In this document: positions 7,837-16,700 of the stretch, one piece after another | Numbering within the stretch: the stretch's first letter is position 1 | Layout of the letters: each line of letters begins with the position of its first letter | Source of the DNA: V1-33 sp964523105 | Lineage (GTDB): Bacteria; Verrucomicrobiota; Verrucomicrobiia; Verrucomicrobiales; V1-33 | Assembly (NCBI GenBank): GCA_964523105.1 | Contig: CAZFZN010000005.1 | Location: 62,001 to 126,000, forward strand | DNA: 64,000 bases | Direction of reading: 5' to 3' | Translations under genes and position numbers: made by a program | Notes under the pieces: model-generated | Databases searched by the model: none | The model's input: the letters and a program-made list of their open reading frames with translations, nothing else | What the model was told of the DNA's origin: nothing

Positions 7837-8577
7837 ATGTTCGGCTTCTTCAAACGCACCAAGTCAGTAGTCCGCGCCCATTGGTATGTTCCGATGCTCA
7901 ACTACGAGACCGCCGCAGGAGAGTTCTACGCCTCCATTGAGGAGGAAATCAAAGGCCGGAAGTTTCCGGGCGTGGAAGTATCGCACATCGTTTTCAAAGA
8001 AGGCGGACTGCTTTCCAGCGGACGCGAATATCTGCGCATCCGCCGCGAGCGTATTCTCTTCGATGCAGGTGCCGGGCCTTTCGGCGACTGCTCGTATTAC
8101 TCCTGCCGCGGCTGTATCCTGCCCCGCAAAATGTATCTGTGGGAAATCCTGCTGGCCTTCGCGACCATCGGCAGTTTCGCCATGCTCTACATAATGTCCT
8201 TTGGCATGACTATCGGGCTGGCGGTGCTCGCCGTCACCTTGATCGCCATCGCCGCGTTGCTGATGCAGGCCGGCAAGTGGCCGGGACTGGATGACTTCCT
8301 TCTCAATCTGCCGGTCGTCGGGGGAATCTATGAACTCTTCTTTCGCCCTGAAACCTATCACCGGCAGGACTCGCGTCACATGTTCATTGATCTCGTGAAC
8401 CACTTCATTCGTGAAAAAGTGAAGGAGGATGCGCTGGCCCGCGGACGTGAGGACGTTCAATTCATCGAAGTGAAGGACGTAGAGCAGCCGATGGGCTTCA
8501 AAGATTTGGCCAAAGATGTGCTCCAGCAATTGATGGAGGATAAGGATGAGAAGCCAAAGACCCGCAGCCACGCATGA
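7837..8577 (+). CDS. Hypothetical membrane protein of the ATPase operon
   Basis: A 246-residue protein with a soluble N-terminal part of about 105 residues containing a Cys pair cluster (CSYYSCRGC). Two adjacent TM segments follow (WEILLAFATIGSFAMLYIMS and MTIGLAVLAVTLIAIAALLM). The soluble C-terminal part is rich in charged residues and ends MEDKDEKPKTRSHA. Its stop overlaps the start of the next gene (ATGA at 8574-8577), indicating translational coupling to the HerA/VirD4-like ATPase. That coupling suggests it works as the membrane partner of the ATPase. No family was recognised. Confidence 0.75.
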   Translation: MFGFFKRTKSVVRAHWYVPMLNYETAAGEFYASIEEEIKGRKFPGVEVSHIVFKEGGLLSSGREYLRIRRERILFDAGAGPFGDCSYYSCRGCILPRKMYLWEILLAFATIGSFAMLYIMSFGMTIGLAVLAVTLIAIAALLMQAGKWPGLDDFLLNLPVVGGIYELFFRPETYHRQDSRHMFIDLVNHFIREKVKEDALARGREDVQFIEVKDVEQPMGFKDLAKDVLQQLMEDKDEKPKTRSHA

Positions 8578-11500
8578 GCACGGTGTATGAAAAACTGGCC
8601 GCCAACTTCGCACGCTGGGAAATGCGGGGCAGGGGTGGAATGACCTTCCCGGAACCAGTATCGCCCCGCCCTCCCTTCGTTCCTTTTCCGGGGCATCGCC
8701 TGCCCGTTGCACCCCAGCAGGACACCGGAAGGCGGGCGACATTTCTCTCTCGCCTGACGGAAAAGGTCACGCAGGCCATTCGCCCGCCCGTGGGCAATGC
8801 GCTGGCAGTGATTGAGGAGGAGTCGGAAGAACCCGAACCTGACTGGCTCGGAAATGAAGTGCCTGACCTGATGGAGTTCACGTTGCTGCTGCCGGAAGAC
8901 TTCACGGCCAGCCCGGAGGCGATGGCGCACTTTCTATCCAATGTCTCACTCGCCTCGCGTCCCCTCACGCTGGAACTGGTAGGCACGGGACGAAAGGTGG
9001 CGCTGCAAATGTGCGTGGACATCGTGGACGCGGAAGCCGTGGCGGAGCAATTGGCCGCGCACTTTCCAGAAATCATCTGCCAGCCGGCAACGGCGGGACT
9101 GGAAGCCGTGTGGGGCGATCCTGATGATGAGGATGAGCGCGTGGTAATTGAGTTTGCTCTGGCCGACCCATTCATGCTGCCGCTGGCCGCGCCCGGCAAA
9201 AGCGATCCGTTCGTCGGGCTGACTGGCGCGCTGGCTGCACTCGATGAGGAGTCCGTCGGCATTTATCAGGTGACCTTCACTCCGCTCAGTGAGCCGTGGG
9301 GAAGACATGCACTGGCAGCCGTAACGCGTGAGGATGGGAAACCTTTCTTTGATGACGGAGCGGAACTTGTGAAGGGTGCGAAGGAAAAGGTATCACGTCC
9401 GCTATATGGAGTGATCGTTCGCCTCGCGGCGCGAGCGGCGGAACTGGACGGCGTTTGGCGCATCATCCGCCGCTTGGCCGCCCCGTTGCGTCTTTTCAAA
9501 CGCCACGAGGGCAATGAACTGACACCGATCCCCAACGACGACTACGATCACGACGAGCATTGCCGCGACCTCGTGAGACGGCAGTGTCGGCGCACCGGGA
9601 TGATTCTGAATCAGGATGAACTCATCGGGTTCATCCGCTTCCCCACTCCGTCCGTACGGACGCCGGCTTTTCTCCGCGTGGACGCAGGCACCCATGCCGC
9701 AGCGCAAGCACAGCCGTCGCGCGATGGCGTGTGTCTCGGCATCAACCAGCACGCGGGCATGGCCAAAGAAGTATGGCTCAACACCGAACAGCGTGTGCGG
9801 CACATGCACATCGTCGGAGCCAGCGGTAGCGGCAAGACCACGCTCATGTTCAACCTGATGGCGCAGGACATCGAGAGTGGCGCGGGCTTTGCGCTTCTCG
9901 ATCCTCACGGCGATTTGGTGGACAAGGTGCTCGGCATCATCCCTCTGGAGCGCATGGAAGATGTGGTGCTGCTCGATCCATCGGATGAGCAGTTCATCGT
10001 GCCCTTCAACTTCCTGTCTGCTCACAGTGACTTTGAAAAGACGCTGCTCGCCTCCGATCTTGTCGCCATCTTCCGTGCGCAGTCCACGTCATGGGGCGAT
10101 CAGATGAACACGGTGTTTGGCAACGCCATCCGCGCATTCCTAGAAAGCAGCGAAGGCGGCACACTTGCCGACTTGCGGCGCTTCCTTCTCGATCCTGACT
10201 GGCGCGAGCGATTCCTTGCCACCGTGACCGACCCGGAGATCGTCTTCTATTGGAAGCGCGGCTTTCCCCAGCTTGGCGGCAATAAGAGCATCGGCCCTAT
10301 CCTTACAAGACTCGAAACTTTCCTCTCCCCGAAACCGATCCGTTACATGGTCTCGCAGCGCGAGAACCGGCTCGACTTCGCGGAGATGATGGACAGCGGG
10401 AAAATCTTCCTCGCCAAGCTCCCGCAGGGACAGATGGGCCGGGAGAATTCTCACCTGCTCGGTTCTCTCATCGTCGCCAAGCTGCAACAGATGGCCATGA
10501 GCCGGCAGCGGATGGAAAGCACTCAGCGCCGCCCGTTTTTCGTCTATGCCGATGAGTTCCAGAACTTCATCTCCCCCAGCATGGCCGAAATCCTCAGCGG
10601 TGCGCGCAAGTATCGCATGGGTTTCATCCTAGCGCATCAGGACTTGCGGCAACTGGAGCGCGACAGAGAGGTCGGGGCCGCAGTGCTCTCGAATGCCTTC
10701 ACCCGCGTTGTCTTTCGCGTGGGTGACAGCGACGCCCGCACCCTCGCCGAAGGCTTCGCCCACTTTGACGCGAAGGCGCTCCAAAACCTCCCCATCGGCA
10801 AGGCCCTCTGCCGCATCGAACGCGCCGACAACGACTTCAATCTCACGGTGCCGCTTCTTGATGAGCCGGAGGAAGAGGAGGCCGCGACGTGCCGGCGCAT
10901 TCTGACCCATGCCTCGCGCGCCACTTACGCCCGTCCGAGAGCGGAGGTGGAGGCGGAGTTGTATCCGCAGGCAGTGCCTGCAAGTGAAGCGCCTGCCCGT
11001 GACAGCAAAGCGAAGGCGCGAGCAGAGCCATCGCCTCCCCCAGCGGATAGCACCGCACCCGCAGCGGCGGCTCCGCCCACTGCAACACCTGAGCCAGCGA
11101 CTTCCGTATCCCCGTCGGAGCCACCTTCCCCCGGCAAAGGAGGTGCCATTCACCTGATGTTGCAGAGGCTCATCAAGACCTCCGCGGAAGCCAAAGGATT
11201 CCGCGCCGTGATCGAATTCCCTACTGGTTCGGGAAAGGAAACGGTGGATGTCGCCCTGCTGCGCGATGACCTGCGCATCGCCTGTGAAATCTCTGTCTCC
11301 ACCGCGACAGAACATGAGCTTGGCAACATCCGAAAATGTCTGCGCGATGATTTCCACATCATCGCCCTCATCGTCGCCGACGACCATCGCCAAGCCCAAC
11401 TCACGAAGGCTTTCACCGGAACTTTTACCGACGCGGAGCAGGCTCGTATCCGCTGCTTCACAGCGGATGACTTCATCGCCTACATTTCGGCTCTCCCCGA

Positions 11501-11657
11501 GCCGCTGGTGCCGGATTCTGGTGCCAAAGCCAAATCCGTCCGTGGCTGGAAAGTGAAGCGCGCTTTTTCCAAGCTCACCCCCGAAGAGTGGGCTGCCAAG
11601 TCAAAGGCCGCGTTCGATCTTCTCGGCCAAGAGATGAAACTCCCGCCCGAGGCGTGA
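8574..11657 (+). CDS. HerA/VirD4-type P-loop ATPase with C-terminal PD-(D/E)xK-like domain
   Basis: A 1027-residue protein. Residues 1-350 form a family-specific N-terminal region without TM segments. The motor domain has a Walker A GASGSGKTT (415-423), a LLDPHGDLVDKVL segment typical of conjugative coupling/HerA ATPases, and a Walker B VYADEFQNF (Asp660-Glu661). A sensor-like GFILAHQDLRQL follows. After a Pro/Ala/Ser linker (about 800-850), the C-terminal domain shows D892-x12-E905-I-S907 with strand-like surroundings (TVDVALLRDDLRIACEISV), resembling a restriction-endonuclease fold with Ser in place of the usual Lys. No relaxase or VirB genes are visible nearby, so it could be a mobilisation ATPase or a stand-alone HerA-nuclease system. 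The start overlaps the upstream stop by four bases. Confidence 0.85.
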   Translation: MSTVYEKLAANFARWEMRGRGGMTFPEPVSPRPPFVPFPGHRLPVAPQQDTGRRATFLSRLTEKVTQAIRPPVGNALAVIEEESEEPEPDWLGNEVPDLMEFTLLLPEDFTASPEAMAHFLSNVSLASRPLTLELVGTGRKVALQMCVDIVDAEAVAEQLAAHFPEIICQPATAGLEAVWGDPDDEDERVVIEFALADPFMLPLAAPGKSDPFVGLTGALAALDEESVGIYQVTFTPLSEPWGRHALAAVTREDGKPFFDDGAELVKGAKEKVSRPLYGVIVRLAARAAELDGVWRIIRRLAAPLRLFKRHEGNELTPIPNDDYDHDEHCRDLVRRQCRRTGMILNQDELIGFIRFPTPSVRTPAFLRVDAGTHAAAQAQPSRDGVCLGINQHAGMAKEVWLNTEQRVRHMHIVGASGSGKTTLMFNLMAQDIESGAGFALLDPHGDLVDKVLGIIPLERMEDVVLLDPSDEQFIVPFNFLSAHSDFEKTLLASDLVAIFRAQSTSWGDQMNTVFGNAIRAFLESSEGGTLADLRRFLLDPDWRERFLATVTDPEIVFYWKRGFPQLGGNKSIGPILTRLETFLSPKPIRYMVSQRENRLDFAEMMDSGKIFLAKLPQGQMGRENSHLLGSLIVAKLQQMAMSRQRMESTQRRPFFVYADEFQNFISPSMAEILSGARKYRMGFILAHQDLRQLERDREVGAAVLSNAFTRVVFRVGDSDARTLAEGFAHFDAKALQNLPIGKALCRIERADNDFNLTVPLLDEPEEEEAATCRRILTHASRATYARPRAEVEAELYPQAVPASEAPARDSKAKARAEPSPPPADSTAPAAAAPPTATPEPATSVSPSEPPSPGKGGAIHLMLQRLIKTSAEAKGFRAVIEFPTGSGKETVDVALLRDDLRIACEISVSTATEHELGNIRKCLRDDFHIIALIVADDHRQAQLTKAFTGTFTDAEQARIRCFTADDFIAYISALPEPLVPDSGAKAKSVRGWKVKRAFSKLTPEEWAAKSKAAFDLLGQEMKLPPEA

Positions 11658-11661
11658 ACCT

Positions 11662-12144
11662 TCAAGGCTGGTCATTTGCTGACTCGATAGGTGCCATTGC
11701 CCCTAAGACCATGCGGTCATTCACGGGAGCTATCGCGGTGTTGGGAGCCTCCCCCACAAGCATCACTCGTTTTCCGCTCCCCGGAGCCATCATCTTCTCC
11801 TTTATCATGCCGGATGGACGCTTGGCGGCGCAGGCGGAAAACAAGAATGGCAGCAAGGTAGCCAGCACGGCAAGACCGGCCATCTGCACTTTCCTCAACG
11901 GGCGCATCCATCGCGTCCATCGTCCCTCAGTGACCATAGAACCATCCTGCCGCACCACATAGGCGATACAGTTTCGGCCACTCGCATTGGCAGTGAAGCG
12001 AGTGCGCTCCCGCTCGCTCATCGCCGAGAGGTTGTGAACATGAAGCTGGCAGTGATCGCAGAAACGGCATTTGGCATCGCCGGTCATCTCCTCCCAAGAT
12101 TTCGGGCAGGGAGACTCTATTTTCAGCGGTGGCTGCGGTTTCAT
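11662..12144 (-). CDS. Cys-motif membrane protein (CPKSW...RFC..C type)
   Basis: A 160-residue protein if started at the ATG at 12144 (MKPQPPLKIESPCPKSW); the frame opens at 12216 but the extra 24 residues look unstructured. The N-terminal domain has Cys ligands in SPCPKSWEEMTG, CRFCDHCQLHVHNLSAM and a later NCIAYVV. This signature recurs in uncharacterised proteins of Acidobacteria, Planctomycetes and Verrucomicrobiota and looks like a metal-binding finger. One TM or lipoprotein-like segment follows (VQMAGLAVLATLLPFLFSAC). It is convergent with the HerA-like gene, 4 bases away, and ends the island cargo before the integrase. Function unknown. Confidence 0.65.
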   Translation of the reverse strand: MKPQPPLKIESPCPKSWEEMTGDAKCRFCDHCQLHVHNLSAMSERERTRFTANASGRNCIAYVVRQDGSMVTEGRWTRWMRPLRKVQMAGLAVLATLLPFLFSACAAKRPSGMIKEKMMAPGSGKRVMLVGEAPNTAIAPVNDRMVLGAMAPIESANDQP

Positions 12145-12227
12145 TTTGGCAATGTACTGGGTAAGGGTGAAAGTGCCACGATTTCTTGTGGCATGACCGG
12201 GAGATAGAGGCCGCAACTGCGGCGCGG

Positions 12228-13460
12228 CTATGCGGTTTGATTTTCTGTGCCAGTCTCAGAGGTTAAAGCAGGCACTGTCCCCACCGCCTTGCGCAGCGTT
12301 TCCAACTCCGTGTGCGTGTAGCGGTCATTGACGGCCTTCGATGCGTGTCCCGTGAGCCGCTGCCTGAGTTCCTGAGAAACCCCGGCGTTTGCCATCGCGG
12401 AGTTGAACGAGTGGCGCAGGGAATGGAAGGAATGCGAGGAACGGGAGCGCCCTTTGTCCCCTCCCTTGGCTGTAATCTGCCGCACAATGCCGGCCTTCTT
12501 CATTAGCCCCCGAAATTGCCCGGAGATTCCATTCCGGCTGCCGACAGTTTTGCCGGCGAAACCGGGAAAAACGAATTCCTCCTGAGTCTTTTGTTTGGCC
12601 TCTTTCGCCAGCCACTTTCCGAATTCCGCGTGGATGGGGATTTCCACGAACCGCTTGGTTTTTTGCTGACCGAAACTGACGGTCTGCCGGGCAAGGTCCA
12701 CGGATGACCACTTCAGATTGGCAATGTCTCCGGCTCGGCTTCCGGTATAATATCCCGCCAAGATCAATCCCTTCCATTCCCATGTGGCGACTTTCAGCAG
12801 GCTGGAAATCGATTCCGGTGCGAAGACTCCTTTCTCCAACTTTTCGGTAGTCACCATCTCAAGAGCCTCCGCCGGATTGTTTTGAATCAACCCCTGCCGC
12901 CGGGCCAAATTGAGAGGAACGCGAAGTATCTTGAGGGCCAGATTTGCCGTGGCTGCGGTGCGCCCTTCCGCCAGCAGTTGGTCGCGGAATTTTTGAATGT
13001 CGCCGACCGCCAGCGCCCCCAGAGGCAGCAGGCGCTTCGCGGCTGGCAGAGACGCAATAAACGCCTCGATCACGCCCTCATACCGGACGGATGTTCCCTT
13101 GGTGCGGGAACCGGTTTTGCCCTTCACCCAGCCCAGCAGCCACTCTTCGATTCCCGACTGCTGGAGGGTATCGCCGGTGGCGGCTTCCGTCAGCCGATTG
13201 ATGAGCAAGTGCCCGGCAGCCTGAGTCAGCGTGCCCTTTAGCGCCATGTCGCCAGCCTCTTCGATTATTCTCAGAATGCGGCGGCGTTGCTCCGGTGCGT
13301 CCGGCGTGGCCCGGCGCGCCCGGCGCTCCATTTCCGCAGCGGTGGCAATGGCCTCCGATTTCGTCCGCATACCAGTCGAACGATACCGCCGTTTCCCATC
13401 ACAATCGAAGTATGCCGTCCACCAAAGGGCGGAGCCAGATTTGCGGAAAACAGTTGCCAT
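12228..13460 (-). CDS. Tyrosine recombinase / phage-type integrase
   Basis: A 410-residue site-specific recombinase starting MATVFRKSGSALWWTAYFD at 13460; the 28-residue upstream extension of the open frame is poor. The N-terminal part has an AP2/SAM-like DNA-binding region. The catalytic domain shows all expected residues: Arg in YYTGSRAGDIANLKW, HSLRH in SFHSLRHSF, His in LTGHAS and the nucleophile Tyr in VNDRYTHTE. It reads toward the island interior. Its 5' end is about 145 bases from a bare tRNA-Ser 3' end, so it probably inserted the island at a tRNA-Ser gene. No excisionase was recognised beside it. Confidence 0.92.
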   Translation of the reverse strand: MATVFRKSGSALWWTAYFDCDGKRRYRSTGMRTKSEAIATAAEMERRARRATPDAPEQRRRILRIIEEAGDMALKGTLTQAAGHLLINRLTEAATGDTLQQSGIEEWLLGWVKGKTGSRTKGTSVRYEGVIEAFIASLPAAKRLLPLGALAVGDIQKFRDQLLAEGRTAATANLALKILRVPLNLARRQGLIQNNPAEALEMVTTEKLEKGVFAPESISSLLKVATWEWKGLILAGYYTGSRAGDIANLKWSSVDLARQTVSFGQQKTKRFVEIPIHAEFGKWLAKEAKQKTQEEFVFPGFAGKTVGSRNGISGQFRGLMKKAGIVRQITAKGGDKGRSRSSHSFHSLRHSFNSAMANAGVSQELRQRLTGHASKAVNDRYTHTELETLRKAVGTVPALTSETGTENQTA

Positions 13461-13536
13461 GTGGAAGCAATGGTTGAGGGATTGAAATGCACTCAATTTA
13501 CACTCGCCTATGGCAACACTTCTGTCAACACTTGAG

Positions 13537-13563
13537 GATGTCACAGACCTTCTTTGATGTCAC
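13537..13563. promoter_or_regulatory. Direct repeats near attachment site (possible integrase arm sites)
   Basis: The octamer GATGTCAC occurs at 13537-13544 and again at 13556-13563, 19 bases apart, between the integrase start and the tRNA fragment. Integrases often bind short direct repeats here, but two octamers are weak evidence. Confidence 0.25.
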
Positions 13564-13605
13564 GCAAACCGAGAAAACGACACTCTCCCGAGTGATGGAT
13601 TAGAA

Positions 13606-13635
13606 CCGAGGGTTCGAATCCCTCTCTCTCCGCCA
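13606..13635 (+). other. Truncated tRNA-Ser 3' end, candidate attachment site (attR)
   Basis: The bases form a complete T-arm (stem GAGGG 13608-13612, loop TTCGAAT, stem CCCTC 13620-13624), then the acceptor 3' strand TCTCTCC, discriminator G and CCA (13633-13635). This matches bacterial tRNA-Ser 3' ends. The sequence upstream has no acceptor 5' strand GGAGAGA within 100 bases and no anticodon arm, so it is not a full gene. A 3' tRNA remnant next to a tyrosine integrase is the classic duplicate left by island integration. The intact tRNA-Ser should lie to the left, outside this window. Confidence 0.7.
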
Positions 13636-13736
13636 GTTTGCCCGTGTGGAGCACCGGGCGGCGGGGCATGGAGGGTCAAACCGGCTGCCGGTTTTCCAGT
13701 GCGGCTTTTTGCTGGCCCGGAGCCGGGAAATCCGCT

Positions 13737-16700
13737 ATGGAGTCTGTCATGATATGTGGAGTCCTCTCTGCCATCCGGTTCATTGCAGTCCTCAGTTTCG
13801 CCGCCGTCCTCACAACTGAGAGATTGCAGGCGGGAAGTTACTCCGCTGACTTTTCCGGCAATCCCTCTCCGCCGTTGTCCATCTGGAGCAGTTCGGGTCA
13901 GTCGGGGCAGCGCCTCACCACCGGCGGAAACAGCGGCGGGCATTTTGTGCTGACACCTGCTTCCGCCAATGAGCGAAGCGTAGTGAAATTGCCGGACCTC
14001 GATCCCGGGAAGCTGGTGTCCGCATTCGATTTCAGCGTGGACTGCCGCATCGGCGGCGGCACCGCCTTTCCCGCGGACGGGATGAGCGTGAACTTTGTCA
14101 GTGCGAACGATCCGGTGGTTCTGAACGGCACCGGATTTCTGGGGCCTCCTGCGGGCGGATCGGACGCTCCGGAGGAGGGTACGGCGACGGGACTGAGCGT
14201 GTGCATGGATTCCTGGGACAACGGCGGCGCGGACTGGGTGGGGTTCACGGTGAAGCGGAACGGCGTGGTCATTGCCCAAACGGGCGCGGATATCCGGCAT
14301 GGACTGCTCACCGAAACCGGCTCGCTGCAGACGGGCCCGCTCAACCGCAGCGGCGGCGACACCACTTCGCTGCTGGGCTGGGCGCGGCTGCGCATCGTGC
14401 TCTATCATACGGGGCGGCTCGACGTGTTCTGGAAGAATGTGAAGGTCATCAATCTGGTCCAGACTTACTGGGTGCCCATGAGCGGGCATTTCGTCATCGG
14501 CGCGCGCACCGGCGCCTCCGCGCAGTTGCACGACCTCGACAATCTCTCCGTCCTGACGACCGCGCCGGCAGCCGCCGTTGCCGAAGTGACGCCGCGTCCC
14601 GCGCGGGTGCAGTTCTCGCTCCTCGACCCGTCCAATGCGGTGCCGCTCAGTTCACTCGCGCTGCGCATCAACGGTGTCACGGCGGCGATTTCCAATGCGG
14701 TAACGGACGGCAGTTACAAACGATTCACATGGATTTCGCCCGCGCCGTTGATCCCGGGAGCGACGTACAATTATTCTCTCACCGGTGACAACTCGTTCAA
14801 CGCCGAGGGCAGCTTCCGCGGTCCGGACTATGCGCGCATCGCCGCTTTGCAGGCGGTGGCCTATGATAAAATAGACACGGCGAGCAGCGGCGTGCGCATC
14901 GCGACTTACCAAACCGAACTCGTGCGCCCGGACACCGTGCTCGAAGCCGAGCGGCAGCTCCGCGGCGAATACGGGACCAATACCGCAGATACGACGGGCG
15001 CGGCGGCGGATGGAACCCGGGTTGTGCCCATCGTGAACTTTGAAGAAAATGCGGCAACGGAGGGCTACTTCAATGCCGGGACTTTCCTCTACGAGAACCC
15101 TGCGGACCGTCTCATCCCGGGCATCCCGGGCAATCGCTCCACCGGCAATCGCGACAATTACGTCGTGGAGGCCACGGCTTACGTTTCACTGCCGTCCGGC
15201 ACCACACGCATGGCGGTGCGCAGCGACGACGGCTTCAAACTGACCTGCGGTCTCGACGCGCGTTCGCCGTTCGCGCAGGAGATTGCGCGGTTCGACGGCG
15301 GGCGCGCCGCCTCGGATTCGGAATTCGATATTCATGTGGACGCCGCCGGTTACTATCCTTTTCGGCTCCTTTGGTTCGAGGGCGGCGGCGGATCGAGTTG
15401 TGAATGGTATGTCATTCTCGACGACGGCCGGAAGATTCCCGTCGGCGGGCACCGCTTCGGTACGATCAATCCGCCCGTCCAGCCCGCCAGTGTCACCTGT
15501 TTTGCACGGCTGCTGCCGTCATTTACGCCGCCGCGCTACCTTGACTGGGTCGAGCCGCAGCCGGGGAGCGAGCAGGTGCCGCCTTCCCGCGGCGTGGAGT
15601 TCACTGTCGCCGGAAGCCGCCTGCCTCCAGCGACGGCGACTGTGGACGGCCTGACTGCTATCGCTGAACCTCAGGGACGGTTCTCCAACACGTTCACCGT
15701 TCGCCCGGGCCACCTGACGGATGAGCGCTGGTTCTGGGTGGATCCGGGCGAGGCGCACACCATCGCCGTCACGCTCGACGGTGTGACCAAGTCATGGAAC
15801 TTCCGGCGCGCTGTCTATGGCGTGCTGCCGGAGCACAACGCCACGCGCCTGGGGAGCGGACGGAATCCCGGGTTCATCTGGCGCATTAACCAAACCTCGA
15901 AGCCCAATCCTGACGGCAATGATGCCGCGGAGGAAATTCTCGCGGGCGTGTTCGGCCCCAATATCGCCACACCCGCAGCAGCCAATGACTGGAGTTACAA
16001 CGTCACGGGCACACTCAATTTCAGTCAGGATGGATTCACCGCCGGTTCTTTCCCCGGCGATCGCGCGATGCCCGGCCTCGCTGCGCCTTTCACCAACGCG
16101 GCAGTGGAGGTGCTCTGTTATTTGGAGATTCCGGTGCCGGGCTTTCGCCGGCTCGGCGTGAACAGCGATGACGGTTTTCGTCTCACACCTTTTGGCGCGC
16201 CGCGCTCGCCGCTGCGCATCGTCGCGCCGGCGCAGTACGCCGGCTATACACCGGCGGTGGAATCTTTGAACGCACCCATCGGCACCGCGCCGGTGCGGGG
16301 ACCGCTCGCGGTTACCGTCCCGGCGGATGCTTCAACTCCGCTGGGTAACGCTGCTCAGGTGGCGGGAAAAATCGCGCTCGTGGACCGCAGCGACACCGTG
16401 CCGTTCAGCGATCAAATCCGCCGCTGCCAGAACGCTGGCGCCATCGGAGTCATGGTCATCAACAATGTGGCCGCGCCTTCCATCCGCATGACGGGCCGCG
16501 GCTTCCCGGAGTTCACCATTCCCGCCGTCATGATCAGCGGACTCACCGGCGTGTTTCTCAAACTGGATCCGACTCCTTTCGTCGTCGAACTCGGGCGCGA
16601 TCGCACCGGCATCCTCGGAGAATTCGACGGCGGGCGCGGCGCGGGTACCACCGATTTCACCTTCTTCGTGCCGGCCGCCGGCGTCTATCCCGTTCGCCTG

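Noticed and set aside
5461..11657. Full type IV conjugation locus
   Set aside because: Only the coupling-protein-like ATPase is present in the window; no relaxase, VirB4 or pilus genes were seen, although the island continues to the left beyond the window.
13545..13635. Complete tRNA-Ser gene
   Set aside because: Only the T-arm, acceptor 3' strand and CCA are present; no acceptor 5' strand or anticodon arm upstream. Kept as a fragment.
13560..14531. Minus-strand 323-residue frame whose product ends with GGERGIRTLGSNPSLGRVS
   Set aside because: The GERGIRTLG string is the reverse-strand translation of the tRNA-Ser 3' end, a well-known spurious 'protein', and the rest shadows the secreted PA14/PA-domain gene.
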